Shown here piece by piece: positions 44,094 through 53,589 of a DNA stretch of 64,000 bases. The notes beneath the pieces are model-generated. The model did not search any database and was not told the origin of the DNA. It worked only from the letters and a program-made list of their open reading frames with translations. The position numbers and the translations under genes were made by a program. Source of the stretch: Algibacter pectinivorans (GTDB lineage: Bacteria; Bacteroidota; Bacteroidia; Flavobacteriales; Flavobacteriaceae); NCBI RefSeq assembly GCF_900112595.1, contig NZ_FOMI01000004.1, positions 62,001-126,000 on the forward strand, in the 5' to 3' direction. Position 1 is the stretch's first letter. Each line of letters opens with the position of its first letter.

Positions 44094-45341
44094 ATGGAAG
44101 TATTAAAAATAGCAACAGCAGGAAGTGTAGATGATGGAAAAAGTACGTTAATAGGACGTATTCTTTATGATACAAAATCTTTAACCTCAGATAAGTTAAA
44201 AGCCATTGAAGATAAAAGTGAACAACTAGGATACGATTACTTAGATTTTTCTTTAGCCACAGATGGTTTAATGGCCGAAAGAGAACAAGGAATCACCATT
44301 GATGTAGCACATATTTATTTTTCAACTAAAAAGAAAAGTTACATTATTGCAGATACTCCAGGTCACGTAGAATATACACGTAACATGGTTACAGGAGCGT
44401 CAACATCTCAGGCTTCTATTGTTTTAATTGATGCTAGAAAAGGTGTTATCGAGCAAACAAACCGTCACTTCTTTATTAATAATTTATTGAGAATTAAAGA
44501 CGTTGTAGTTGCCATTAACAAAATGGATTTGGTTGATTATTCTGAAGAGGTTTACAACAAAATTAAAGCCGATTTTACAGAATTAATGAGTAAAAGAGAT
44601 TATCAGGACCAAAAAATCACTTTTATTCCAGTAAGTGCTTTAAAGGGTGATAATGTTGTTAATAAAACAGATAAAATGCCTTGGTATAAAGGTGAAGCTT
44701 TATTGGAGCATTTAGAGCAACTGGATAAGGCAGATATATTTAACTCTGGTACACCGCGTTTCCCTGTGCAATATGTAATTCGTCCTAAAACTGAAGATTT
44801 TCATGATTATAGAGGGTATGCAGGAAAAGTTTATGGTGGCGATTTAAGTGTTGGAGACGATATTATTGTGTTACCATCAAAAACACGTTCAAAAATTAAA
44901 GATATTTATTTCTATGATGAAAAGTATGAAACGGCTTCTAGACGTTCGTCTGTAACCATCACTTTAGAAAACGATATTAATGTAAGTCGTGGCGACATGA
45001 TTGTTAAAGAAAACGATTTGCCAACCATCGATAAGCAATTTACAGCAAATGTTTGTTGGATGGATAGCAATCAATTAACACCTGGAGGGAAATATATTGT
45101 TCAGCATGGTGTTAATAAAGTATTGGCTAAGGTTGATAGAATCAATCATAAAATTAACCCAGATTATTCTGGTTTTGAAAAGAATGTAACAGGATTAAAT
45201 ATTAACGATATTGCTTCAGTGTCATTCAAATTAAACAAGCCAATTTTTTACGATCAGTTCAAAAATCATAGAACAAATGGATCTTTTATTATAATCGATC
45301 CACAATCTAATAATACAGTTGGAGCTGGATTTATTCAGTAA
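44094..45341 (+). CDS. cysN: Sulfate adenylyltransferase subunit 1 (GTPase)
   Basis: 415 residues of the EF-Tu-like GTPase family: G1 GSVDDGKSTL, the effector/G2 region EREQGITIDVAH, G3 DTPGH, G4 NKMD; domains II and III follow. Couples GTP hydrolysis to APS formation with CysD. There is no C-terminal APS-kinase (CysC) fusion. Followed 45 bases later by the sulfite reductase gene. Confidence 0.96.
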   Translation: MEVLKIATAGSVDDGKSTLIGRILYDTKSLTSDKLKAIEDKSEQLGYDYLDFSLATDGLMAEREQGITIDVAHIYFSTKKKSYIIADTPGHVEYTRNMVTGASTSQASIVLIDARKGVIEQTNRHFFINNLLRIKDVVVAINKMDLVDYSEEVYNKIKADFTELMSKRDYQDQKITFIPVSALKGDNVVNKTDKMPWYKGEALLEHLEQLDKADIFNSGTPRFPVQYVIRPKTEDFHDYRGYAGKVYGGDLSVGDDIIVLPSKTRSKIKDIYFYDEKYETASRRSSVTITLENDINVSRGDMIVKENDLPTIDKQFTANVCWMDSNQLTPGGKYIVQHGVNKVLAKVDRINHKINPDYSGFEKNVTGLNINDIASVSFKLNKPIFYDQFKNHRTNGSFIIIDPQSNNTVGAGFIQ

Positions 45342-45386
45342 AAACAACAAAAAGTTTTTTTCTAATTAAGAAAAGTCAGGTATAGC

Positions 45387-47474
45387 ATGCAAAGTTTTGA
45401 AACAGAAATAGAAAATCCAATCGTACAAAAGGATATCATTGAATTAGCTCAAAAAATAGAGCTTTTTCATAATGGTAAAATAGACGAAGAAAAATTTAGA
45501 AGTCTTCGTTTAGCACGTGGTGTGTACGGTCAGCGTCAAGAAGGCGTGCAAATGATTCGTATTAAGGTGCCATACGGAAAGTTAAAAAGTAATCAATTAC
45601 GTAGAATTGCGGCTGTATCAGATGAGTATTCTCGTGGACGTTTACATATTACAACCCGTCAAGATATTCAAATTCATTATGTGGATTTAAATAGAACACC
45701 AGAGCTTTGGGCCGAATTAGAAAAAGATGAGGTTACCGTACGTGAGGCTTGTGGAAATGTAGTAAGAAATGTAACAGCTTCTGAAACTGCAGGTATCGAT
45801 GTAAACGAACCTTTTGATGTGTCGCCTTACGCCGATGCATTATATAAATTCTTTTTACGTAACCCAATTTGTCAAGAAATGGGACGTAAATTTAAAGTGT
45901 CTTTCTCTTCAACAGACGAAGATACAGGATTGTCTTATTTACACGATATAGGATATATAGCAAAAATACAAAACGGCGTTCGCGGTTTTAAAGTTTTAGT
46001 TGCTGGTGGTTTAGGGTCTCAACCCCGTCATGCCGATGTGTTATACGACTTTATTGAAACCGATAAAATCATTCCAATTATGGAAGGTGTTTTAAGAGTT
46101 TTTGATCGTTACGGTGAGCGTAAAAGTAGAGCTAAAGCACGTATGAAATTCTTATTAAAAGATATTGGTTTAGAGGCTTTTAAAGACTTAATTGCAGAAG
46201 AGCAAAAAGCTATCGAGTTTAAAAGTGTTGCTATTGATGCTGATGCTTATGTAGCTTCAAAACCAGTTTCAGTTGAAGCTCCTACTGCCGAAATTAAAGA
46301 TCAAGAAGCTTTCGAGTTATGGAAGTCTACCAACCTTATTCCTCAAAAACAGGAAGGTTATGTAGCTATTGGTGTTAAAGTATTATTAGGTGATTTTTAT
46401 ACAGATAAAGCACGTTTATTAGCTAATTTAGTAGATAAATATGCTGCTGGCGAAGTACGTTTAACATTACGTCAAAATATTGTTATTCCTTTTGTAAAAG
46501 AAAATTTAGTGCCATTTTTCTATCAAGAGCTTGAAAAATTAGGTTTTGTAGAAGCTGGTTATAATAAAGCCGTAGATATTACAGCGTGTCCAGGAACAGA
46601 TACTTGTAACTTAGGTATAGCAAGTAGTACTGGTATTGCTGTAGAGTTAGAGCGTATGCTAAAAGCAGAGTACCCACAATATTTAAAAAACCAAGATTTG
46701 GTTATTAAAATTAGTGGTTGTATGAATGCTTGCGGACAACACAATATGGCTAATATTGGTTTCCAAGGGATGACGGTTCGTACGCCAGATAAACTAGTAG
46801 CGCCAGCGTTACAAGTATTATTAGGTGGTGGTAACCAAGGTAATGGTAATGCAACTTTTGCAGATAAAGTAGTAAAAGTACCAAGTAGAAGAGGACCAGA
46901 AGCGTTACGCAGAATTTTAAATGATTTTGAAGCTAATGCAAACGGAAAGCCATTTGTTGAATATTATCAAGAAAAAGGAGAAAGATATTTTTACGATTTC
47001 TTAAACGATTTACAAGATGCTACTAACTTAACTCAAGAAGATTTTATCGATTGGGGTGAAGAAGAAAAGTATGTAAAAGAAATAGGAATTGGAGAATGTG
47101 CTGGAGTAGTAATCGATTTAATTGCCACTTTGTTTTTTGAAAGTGAAGAGAAAATTGATAATGCAAAAGAAGCTTTTGAAAACGAAGTGTATTCTGGAGC
47201 AATTTATTATGCTTACCAATCTTTAGTTAATTCTGCAAAAGCGTTATTATTAGCAGAGAATAAAAAGACGAATACGCATGCTGGAATTATTTCTCAGTTC
47301 GATGAGATATTTGTTGAAACGGGTCAAATTGAGTTAGGTACTTCATTCTCTGAGTTAATTTACCAAATCAATAAAAATGCGCCAACTAAAGAGTTTGCTT
47401 TAAATTACATTGCTAGTTCAGATAAATTTTTAGCAGCGGTTAGAGCATTTAGAGCAGCACAACAAGAAGCATAA
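45387..47474 (+). CDS. Sulfite reductase hemoprotein with C-terminal HEPN-like domain
   Basis: 695 residues. The N-terminal part to about 545 is a siroheme/4Fe-4S nitrite/sulfite reductase with two ferredoxin-like and two haem-binding repeats: GQRQEGVQMIRIKVPYG, RGRLHITTRQDIQIH, and the cluster cysteines C401, C407 (TACPGTDTCN), C445 and C449 (SGCMNACGQHN). Siroheme and cys neighbours point to sulfite. Residues about 565-695 are helical and HEPN-like (AIYYAYQSLVNSAKALLLAE, ENKKTNTHAGII), an unusual addition. The HEPN Rx4-6H motif is degenerate, with NKKTNTH in its place. Electrons probably come from the FNR at 48842. Confidence 0.9.
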   Translation: MQSFETEIENPIVQKDIIELAQKIELFHNGKIDEEKFRSLRLARGVYGQRQEGVQMIRIKVPYGKLKSNQLRRIAAVSDEYSRGRLHITTRQDIQIHYVDLNRTPELWAELEKDEVTVREACGNVVRNVTASETAGIDVNEPFDVSPYADALYKFFLRNPICQEMGRKFKVSFSSTDEDTGLSYLHDIGYIAKIQNGVRGFKVLVAGGLGSQPRHADVLYDFIETDKIIPIMEGVLRVFDRYGERKSRAKARMKFLLKDIGLEAFKDLIAEEQKAIEFKSVAIDADAYVASKPVSVEAPTAEIKDQEAFELWKSTNLIPQKQEGYVAIGVKVLLGDFYTDKARLLANLVDKYAAGEVRLTLRQNIVIPFVKENLVPFFYQELEKLGFVEAGYNKAVDITACPGTDTCNLGIASSTGIAVELERMLKAEYPQYLKNQDLVIKISGCMNACGQHNMANIGFQGMTVRTPDKLVAPALQVLLGGGNQGNGNATFADKVVKVPSRRGPEALRRILNDFEANANGKPFVEYYQEKGERYFYDFLNDLQDATNLTQEDFIDWGEEEKYVKEIGIGECAGVVIDLIATLFFESEEKIDNAKEAFENEVYSGAIYYAYQSLVNSAKALLLAENKKTNTHAGIISQFDEIFVETGQIELGTSFSELIYQINKNAPTKEFALNYIASSDKFLAAVRAFRAAQQEA

Positions 47475-47489
47475 ATTTTAAAATATTAC

Positions 47490-48251
47490 ATGAATATAAA
47501 CACCCCAAAATTAACCGTAGTAGGTGCTGGTCCAGGCGATGAAGATTTAATAACCCTTAAAGCTATTAAGGCTATTGAATCTGCAAACGTTATACTGTAC
47601 GATGCACTTATTAACGAGTCGTTACTTAAATATGCTGCTAAAGATGTAGAACTTATTTTTGTAGGGAAACGTAAGGGGTGTTATGCATTTCAGCAAGAAC
47701 AAATTAACGATTTAATTGTAACCAAGGCCAAAGAGAAAGGGCATGTAGTACGCTTAAAAGGCGGTGATCCTTTTATTTTTGGTCGCGGAGCAGAAGAGAT
47801 TGATTATGTTAGAGCGTTCGGATTGGAAACTTACGTAGTTCCTGGAATTTCATCGGCTCTTGCAGTACCTGCTTATCAAGGTATTCCGTTAACTAAACGT
47901 GGTATTTCAGAAAGCTTTTGGGTGGTTACAGCTACAACTAAAGATCATGCCTTATCCGCAGATGTGGAGTTGGCAGCAAAATCAACTGGAACAATCGTTA
48001 TCCTAATGGGTATGCATAAGCTAAAGGACATTGTTAAGGTGTTTTATGCCGAAAACAAAAGAAATGTTCCAGTGGCTATAATTCAAAATGGTACTCGAGA
48101 TAACGAAAAAGTTGGTATAGGAACGATACGTAATATACAACAAGTTGTAAAAGAAAATGAACTAGCAGCACCGGCAATTATTGTAATTGGTGATGTTGTA
48201 AAACATAGAGCGGTTTTAAACTCCATACAACAAGCTGTTGAAAATAAATAG
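47490..48251 (+). CDS. cobA: Uroporphyrinogen-III C-methyltransferase
   Basis: 253 residues of the SAM-dependent tetrapyrrole methylase family: VGAGPGDEDLITLKAIKAI, LYDALINE, VRLKGGDPFIFGRGAEE, VPGISSALAVPAYQGIPLTKRG. Produces precorrin-2 for siroheme, the cofactor of the sulfite reductase encoded just upstream. Followed three bases later by the dehydrogenase/chelatase gene. Confidence 0.95.
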   Translation: MNINTPKLTVVGAGPGDEDLITLKAIKAIESANVILYDALINESLLKYAAKDVELIFVGKRKGCYAFQQEQINDLIVTKAKEKGHVVRLKGGDPFIFGRGAEEIDYVRAFGLETYVVPGISSALAVPAYQGIPLTKRGISESFWVVTATTKDHALSADVELAAKSTGTIVILMGMHKLKDIVKVFYAENKRNVPVAIIQNGTRDNEKVGIGTIRNIQQVVKENELAAPAIIVIGDVVKHRAVLNSIQQAVENK

Positions 48252-48254
48252 GTC

Positions 48255-48839
48255 ATGGAAAGAAACAATTTATATCCTATTTTTTTAAAAGCGAAAAGTT
48301 TAAATGTACTTATTGTAGGCGGAGGCAACGTAGCTGAAGAGAAGTTAACCTTCTTGTTAAAGTCTAGTCCAGATGCTTGTGTAACAATGGTGTCACCTAT
48401 GTTTAGAGAAGGTACATTATCTTTGGCTAAAACAGGAAATGTAACCTTAATTGAAAAAAAATACAATAAAAAGTATTTAAAAGGAAAGCATATTGTAGTA
48501 GCAACGACCGATGTACCAAAGGTTAATGTAAAGGTGTATAAGCATTGCAGAAAAAGAAGCATTTTAGTAAATGTTGCCGATAACCCTCCGTATTGCGATT
48601 TTTATATGGGTGGTATTGTAACCAAAGGCAATGTAAAAGTAGCGATTAGTACTAACGGAAAATCGCCAACAACAGCTAAACGTTTACGTCAGTTTTTCGA
48701 GAATGTTATTCCAGAAAATGTAGACGATTTAGTAAAAAATTTAAATGAGTATAGAAAAACAATAAAAGGTGATTTTGAAGAAAAAGTGGAAACACTAAAC
48801 GAATTCACAAAAGGATTAATTGAAAAAAAAGAATCTTAG
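48255..48839 (+). CDS. Precorrin-2 dehydrogenase / sirohydrochlorin ferrochelatase-like (CysG N-part)
   Basis: 194 residues. Rossmann start YPIFLKAKSLNVLIVGGGNVAEEKLTFLL and central VVATTDVPKVNVKVY... followed by LVNVADNPPYCDFYMGGIVTKGNVKVAISTNGKSPTTAKRLR are the CysG/Met8-type signature. Oxidises precorrin-2 and may insert iron to give siroheme. Shorter than full Met8; a separate chelatase may exist elsewhere. Overlaps the cys operon tightly. Confidence 0.92.
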   Translation: MERNNLYPIFLKAKSLNVLIVGGGNVAEEKLTFLLKSSPDACVTMVSPMFREGTLSLAKTGNVTLIEKKYNKKYLKGKHIVVATTDVPKVNVKVYKHCRKRSILVNVADNPPYCDFYMGGIVTKGNVKVAISTNGKSPTTAKRLRQFFENVIPENVDDLVKNLNEYRKTIKGDFEEKVETLNEFTKGLIEKKES

Positions 48840-48841
48840 TA

Positions 48842-49897
48842 ATGATTAAAACAGATATAATAATTATTGGCGCGGGGCCAACAGGTTTATTTACAGTATT
48901 CGAAGCTGGATTATTAAAATTAAAATGCCATTTAATTGATGCATTGCCACAACCAGGTGGACAATGCTCGGAGTTATATCCTAAAAAACCTATTTACGAT
49001 ATCCCTGGTTTTCCAGAAATTTTAGCAGGCGATTTAACCAAAAATTTATTAGAACAAGGTAAGCAGTTCGAGCCAGGTTTTACTTTGGGAGAACGTGCAG
49101 AAACGGTTGAAAAACAAGAAGACGGAACCTTTATAGTAACTACAAATAAGGGTACGCAGCATCAAGCACCAGTGGTTGCTATTGCTAGTGGTTTAGGAAG
49201 TTTTGAACCTAGAAAACCACAGCTTGAAAACCTTGCTAAATACGAGGATAAAGGTGTTGAGTATATTATTAAAGAGCCAGAAGTATACCGCGATAAAGAT
49301 GTGGTTATTGCTGGTGGTGGAGATTCTGCATTAGATTGGAGTATCTTTTTAGCTGATGTTGCTAAAAGCGTAACACTTATACATAGACGTAGTGAATTTA
49401 GAGGACATTTAGATTCTGTTGAGAAAGTACAGGAACTTAAAAATGCTGGTAAAATTAATTTAATTACTCCTGCCGAGGTTACCGATATTATTGGTGATGG
49501 TAAGGTTGAAGCTATAGAGGTTAAGAAAAAAGATGAAGATGCTTTTATTATAAAAACAGATCATTTTATTCCTTTATTTGGGTTGTCGCCTAAACTAGGA
49601 CCAATAGCTAATTGGGGATTAGAAATTGAAAAAAATGCTATAAAAGTTAATAACGCATTAGATTATCAAACTAATATTCCTGGAATATTTGCTATTGGAG
49701 ATGGTAATTTTTATCCTGGTAAATTAAAGTTAATTCTTTGTGGGTTCCATGAGGCTACTATTATGTGTCAAGCGGCATACCAAATAATTAACCCAGGAAA
49801 GAAGTATGTTTTAAAATATACAACAGTTAGTGGTATTGATGGTTTTGATGGTTCTAGAAAAGAAGCACCAAAAGCAGTTGTTCAAGCAATTAATTAA
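48842..49897 (+). CDS. Thioredoxin-reductase-like ferredoxin--NADP+ reductase
   Basis: 351 residues. FAD dinucleotide motif IIGAGPTGLFTVFEAGLL, PQPGGQCSELYPKKPIYDIPGFP, NADPH motif VIAGGGDSALDWSIFL and terminal GDGNFYPGKLKLILCGFHEA with the C-terminal extension of FNR-2 enzymes. It lacks the CxxC of thioredoxin reductases. Starting two bases after the siroheme gene, it is the likely NADPH-to-ferredoxin electron source for the sulfite reductase. Confidence 0.9.
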   Translation: MIKTDIIIIGAGPTGLFTVFEAGLLKLKCHLIDALPQPGGQCSELYPKKPIYDIPGFPEILAGDLTKNLLEQGKQFEPGFTLGERAETVEKQEDGTFIVTTNKGTQHQAPVVAIASGLGSFEPRKPQLENLAKYEDKGVEYIIKEPEVYRDKDVVIAGGGDSALDWSIFLADVAKSVTLIHRRSEFRGHLDSVEKVQELKNAGKINLITPAEVTDIIGDGKVEAIEVKKKDEDAFIIKTDHFIPLFGLSPKLGPIANWGLEIEKNAIKVNNALDYQTNIPGIFAIGDGNFYPGKLKLILCGFHEATIMCQAAYQIINPGKKYVLKYTTVSGIDGFDGSRKEAPKAVVQAIN

Positions 49898-49955
49898 AAG
49901 TTATATATGTTTTTAGATATTGAAATCTAAAAACAAAATATTGAAATATTTTTCT

Positions 49956-49988
49956 AATCCTGCAAGGTTTTAAAACCTTAGCAGGATT
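49956..49988 (+). terminator. Family B palindrome, copy 8, acting as operon terminator
   Basis: AATCCTGCAAGGTTTT pairs perfectly (one bulged A) with AAAACCTTAGCAGGATT and is followed by TAGTTTTT. At the end of the cys operon it probably functions as a terminator. Confidence 0.8.
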
Positions 49989-50076
49989 TAGTTTTTAAAA
50001 TAGGAGGGATTTACAAGTATAAGTTTTACTTTTAAAATCTAAATAAATAAGTCCACACTAAAGCAAATTATTTAAA

Positions 50077-50820
50077 ATGAAAAGCTATAACGTTTGCCTT
50101 AAAGACACAGCGAAAAAATTTACCAAAAGATTGTTTTACTCTTTATTTGATTGTGAGCAAGAAGAAACTCATGGCGATTATTTAGAAAACACGTTTATTG
50201 AAATCGTTTCAAAATTAGAAATTGAAAACGGTAAAGAAATTTGGGAAACCTTTAAAACCCAATTACCAGAAATAAGAAAAAAATTAGATTTAGATGCTAT
50301 TGCTTTTGAGAGTAATGACCCGGCATCGCATTCGTTAACCGAAATATACTTGGCGTATCCTGGTTTTTATGCCATTTCAATTTATAGGCTAAGTCACGCA
50401 CTTTATAAGTTAGGCGTACACATACTTCCTAGAATGATGAGCGAGTATATTCATGGAATTACCGGTGTAGATATTCATCCTGGGGCAACCATTGGCGATT
50501 CGTTTTATATCGATCATGGTACAGGAATTGTTATTGGCGAAACCTCTATTATAGGGAAGCACGTTAAAATATATCAAGGGGTAACTTTAGGTGGTATTTC
50601 GGTTTCTAAAAGTTTAGCCTCGACAAAACGTCATCCAACAATCGATGATAATGTGTGCATTTATGCAAACGCCACTATTTTGGGAGGCGATATTATTATT
50701 GGAGCAAATAGTATTATTGGAGCTAACGTTTGGATTACAGAATCGGTACCAGAAAACTCGTTAGTTACATATCAAACAGAAATAAAAATAAGACCTAGAA
50801 AGAATGGAATTCAAGAATAG
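50077..50820 (+). CDS. cysE: Serine O-acetyltransferase (long N-terminal EpsC/CysE type)
   Basis: 247 residues. The N-terminal helical region (to about residue 95) is followed by [12 protein letters not shown] and then left-handed beta-helix hexapeptide repeats: [44 protein letters not shown]. His in IDHGTG is catalytic. It makes O-acetylserine for cysteine synthesis. Its 3' end overlaps the cysM start by 17 bases, coupling the two steps. Confidence 0.95.
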   Translation: MKSYNVCLKDTAKKFTKRLFYSLFDCEQEETHGDYLENTFIEIVSKLEIENGKEIWETFKTQLPEIRKKLDLDAIAFESNDPASHSLTEIYLAYPGFYAISIYRLSHALYKLGVHILPRMMSEYIHGITGVDIHPGATIGDSFYIDHGTGIVIGETSIIGKHVKIYQGVTLGGISVSKSLASTKRHPTIDDNVCIYANATILGGDIIIGANSIIGANVWITESVPENSLVTYQTEIKIRPRKNGIQE

Positions 50821-51694
50821 TATTATTGGTCAAATTGGCAATACGCCATTGGTAGAAGCAACACACCTTATTTCGAAAAAAGGTGTGCGATTATTTTTAA
50901 AACTAGAAGGTAATAATCCGGGAGGGAGCGTTAAAGACCGACCTGCTTTTAATATGATTAATGAAGCTTTAAAACGAGGCGATATTAAAAAAGGTGGTAC
51001 TTTAGTTGAAGCAACAAGCGGAAATACTGGAATTGCATTAGCATTTATAGCTAAACTTTTAGATTTAAAAATGGTGTTAATAATGCCTGAAAACTCTACC
51101 GAAGAGCGTGTTAAAACTATGCGCGCTTACGGTGCCGAGGTAATTTTAACACCGTCTGATGTTGGTATTGAAGGATCGCGAGATTTAGCATTTAAGCTTC
51201 GCGATGAAAAGGGTTATACCTTATTAAATCAGTTTGAGAATCCAGATAATTGGAAGGCACATTATAAAACTACGGGTCCAGAAATTTGGGAAGCTACAGC
51301 AGGTAAGGTAACGCACTTTGTATCTGCTATGGGAACCACAGGAACCATAACAGGAGTTTCAACCTATTTAAAAGAAAAAAATAAAGACATAACTATTGTT
51401 GGTGCGCAACCAGCCGATGGTGCCAGAATACCGGGTATTAGAAAATGGTCGCCAGAGTATGTACCAAAATTTTTCGATCCTAAAAAAGTAGATATTGTGG
51501 TAGATGTATCGGAAAACGATGCCAAACAAACAACCATTAACTTAGCCAAAGAAGAAGGTGTTTTTGCAGGTATGAGTAGTGGTGGCTCTGTGTTTTGCGC
51601 TTTAACCATAGCTGAACAAATAGAGGAAGGTGTTATTGTAGCCATTATTTGTGATAGAGGCGATCGTTATTTGTCTTCTACTTTGTTCGAATAG
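50804..51694 (+). CDS. cysM: Cysteine synthase B type enzyme
   Basis: 296 residues of the PLP fold type II family. PLP lysine K44 in [12 protein letters not shown]; substrate loop [25 protein letters not shown] phosphate-binding loop; MSSGGSV near the C-terminus. Joins O-acetylserine with sulfide (or thiosulfate, the CysM preference). It overlaps cysE. CysK/CysM distinction is based on the short length and is less certain than the enzyme class. Confidence 0.92.
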   Translation: MEFKNSIIGQIGNTPLVEATHLISKKGVRLFLKLEGNNPGGSVKDRPAFNMINEALKRGDIKKGGTLVEATSGNTGIALAFIAKLLDLKMVLIMPENSTEERVKTMRAYGAEVILTPSDVGIEGSRDLAFKLRDEKGYTLLNQFENPDNWKAHYKTTGPEIWEATAGKVTHFVSAMGTTGTITGVSTYLKEKNKDITIVGAQPADGARIPGIRKWSPEYVPKFFDPKKVDIVVDVSENDAKQTTINLAKEEGVFAGMSSGGSVFCALTIAEQIEEGVIVAIICDRGDRYLSSTLFE

Positions 51695-52056
51695 TTTGTT
51701 TATATATTAAAAGCTTCAATCGTACTTGAGTTTTCGACAGCGTCGGAATTAGAGATTTTAGAAATAATGAGTCGTAATGTTAGTTGGATTCAGGATTGAA
51801 AGTGCAACTTTTTTTTAAAACTAAAAATATAAAGTAATCAGCGAACGGTGCTTTAGCAATTTCCTTAAATCGTTTTGATTTTTTGGTTCGTTTTGCATCA
51901 AGGCAAAATGAACAGAATAGATTTTATTTTAAACAATAATACGAATTGTGATTTCGAAGGATATAGAGAGAAAGAATATTGGAATTATATTTCTTAATTA
52001 AACCTATAAGTTCGAAAAAAGACCGCGCAGGATAAGGAAAACAAAAATATAGTTAG
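51695..52056. other. Non-coding stretch between cysM and the second SAM riboswitch
   Basis: No credible coding frame. One clear hairpin, GTTCGTTTTGC (51886-51896) with GCAAAATGAAC (51903-51913) around ATCAAG, of a type common in flavobacterial intergenic DNA; it could terminate the cysEM transcript but has no T-run. A GACAGCGTCGGAATTAG block lies near 51736. Confidence 0.5.
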
Positions 52057-52064
52057 TACTTTTG
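52057..52064 (+). promoter_or_regulatory. -7 element of the metH operon
   Basis: TACTTTTG fully matches TAnnTTTG and lies 25 bases before the SAM riboswitch, giving a transcription start near 52071. No good -33 element is seen. Confidence 0.5.
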
Positions 52065-52089
52065 TGCGCGAGTTCATTAACGTACTAGT

Positions 52090-52195
52090 GTTATCAAGAA
52101 AGGTAGAGGGATTAGACCCGTTGAGGCCTTGGCAACCCTTTATCTTTTAAAGAAGGTGCTAAATTCTACTAATACAAACGTATTGGAAAGATAAC
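52090..52195 (+). promoter_or_regulatory. SAM-I (S-box) riboswitch ahead of split metH
   Basis: Closing stem GTTATC (52090-52095)/GATAAC (52190-52195); core ATCAAGAAAGGTAGAGGGA, TTGAGGCCTTGGCAACC, AAGGTGCTAAATTC. Same class as the element at 32347 with a shorter P4 region. The next hairpin, GAAAAGT/ACTTTTC (52196-52218), is a possible expression platform; no long T-run follows, so the mode of control is unclear. Confidence 0.94.
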
Positions 52196-52245
52196 GAAAA
52201 GTAATCCTTCACTTTTCTTGATGACATGCAGATAATACATATCAA

Positions 52246-53262
52246 ATGTCGAATATACAACAAGCATTAAAAGAACGAATTTTAGTTTTAGATGGCGCCA
52301 TGGGTACCATGCTACAAGCGTATAAATTCACCGAAGAAGATTTTAGAGGCGAGCGTTTTAAAGATTACCCAACACCATTACAGGGTAATAACGATTTGTT
52401 GTCTATTACACAGCCCGAAGCCATTAAAACCATTCATGCAAAATATTTTGAGGTTGGTGCAGATATTGTGGAAACCAATACGTTTTCTGGAACTACCATA
52501 GCTATGGCAGATTATCAAATGGAAGATTTGGTGTACGAATTAAATTATCAGTCGGCTAAAATAGCCAAAGAAGTTGCCGATGCATTTACAGCCAAAGAAC
52601 CTCATAAACCACGTTTTGTTGCAGGTTCGATAGGGCCAACAAACCGTACGGCAAGTATGTCGCCCGATGTAAACGATCCAGGTTATAGAGCCGTAACTTT
52701 CGATGAGTTAAGAATAGCATACAAGCAACAAATAGAAGCTTTAGTTGATGGTGGTGTTGATTTGTTATTGGTTGAAACGGTTTTCGATACGCTTAACGCC
52801 AAAGCGGCATTATTTGCTATTGAAGAAGTTAAGGACGAACGCAGTATAGACATTCCAACCATGTTGAGCGGAACAATTACCGATGCATCAGGGAGAACCT
52901 TGTCTGGACAAACAGCCGAAGCTTTTTTAATTTCGGTGTCGCATATTCCGTTATTGTCGGTTGGTTTTAACTGTGCCTTAGGTGCCAATTTATTACAACC
53001 CCATTTGGAAGCTATCGCCAATAAAACAGATTTTGCTATTTCGGCACATCCAAATGCAGGATTGCCAAATGCTTTTGGAGAGTACGATGAAACTCCAGAA
53101 GAAATGGGAGAGCAAATTGAAGCGTATTTAAAAAAGAATTTAATTAATATTATAGGTGGTTGTTGCGGTACATCGCCAGAGCATATTAAGGTTATAGCTG
53201 ATATTGCAGCTAAATATAAACCACGTGAATTTATAATTCCTAAGGAGGCAGGAATCCTATAA
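52246..53262 (+). CDS. metH: Methionine synthase, homocysteine-binding module (MetH N-terminal half)
   Basis: 338 residues corresponding to the first domain of MetH: LDGAMGTMLQAYKFTEEDFRG at the N-terminus and zinc-ligand cysteines C243 (FNCALGA), C306 and C307 (GGCCGTSPEH), equivalent to E. coli C247/C310/C311. It activates homocysteine. The folate, cobalamin and activation modules are on a separate gene at 53949, so the enzyme is split into two polypeptides. The gene is directly under the SAM riboswitch. Confidence 0.95.
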   Translation: MSNIQQALKERILVLDGAMGTMLQAYKFTEEDFRGERFKDYPTPLQGNNDLLSITQPEAIKTIHAKYFEVGADIVETNTFSGTTIAMADYQMEDLVYELNYQSAKIAKEVADAFTAKEPHKPRFVAGSIGPTNRTASMSPDVNDPGYRAVTFDELRIAYKQQIEALVDGGVDLLLVETVFDTLNAKAALFAIEEVKDERSIDIPTMLSGTITDASGRTLSGQTAEAFLISVSHIPLLSVGFNCALGANLLQPHLEAIANKTDFAISAHPNAGLPNAFGEYDETPEEMGEQIEAYLKKNLINIIGGCCGTSPEHIKVIADIAAKYKPREFIIPKEAGIL

Positions 53263-53271
53263 ATAGGAGTT

Positions 53272-53553
53272 ATGATTCTAGAGGTAGCCACATTACATAT
53301 AAAGAAAGGACTTTCGGCAGAATTTGAAACTAGTTTTCAAAAGGCTGAAAAAATAATTTCTTCAATGAAAGGCTATATCTCGCACCAATTAAAAAAATGT
53401 ATCGAGCAGGACGATAGATATATATTATTAGTAAACTGGGAAACCCTTGAAGATCATGAAATCGGGTTTAGAACATCCGATGCCTACCAACAATGGAAAG
53501 CATTATTACATCATTTTTATGAACCGTTTCCAACAGTAGAACATTATGTTTAG
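53272..53553 (+). CDS. ABM-type (antibiotic biosynthesis monooxygenase-like) small protein
   Basis: 93 residues: ILEVATLHIKKGLSAEFETSFQKAEKIISSMKGY, then YILLVNWETLEDHEIGFRTSDAYQQWKALLHHFYE. This is the ferredoxin-like ABM fold, dimeric in homologues. It begins nine bases after the metH N-half and lies between the halves, so it is in the methionine operon. Role unknown; ABM proteins include oxygenases, haem-degrading enzymes and non-catalytic ones. Confidence 0.82.
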   Translation: MILEVATLHIKKGLSAEFETSFQKAEKIISSMKGYISHQLKKCIEQDDRYILLVNWETLEDHEIGFRTSDAYQQWKALLHHFYEPFPTVEHYV

Positions 53554-53589
53554 TTATTAGTAGTTCGTTATTAGTTAATTGTAAAAAAA

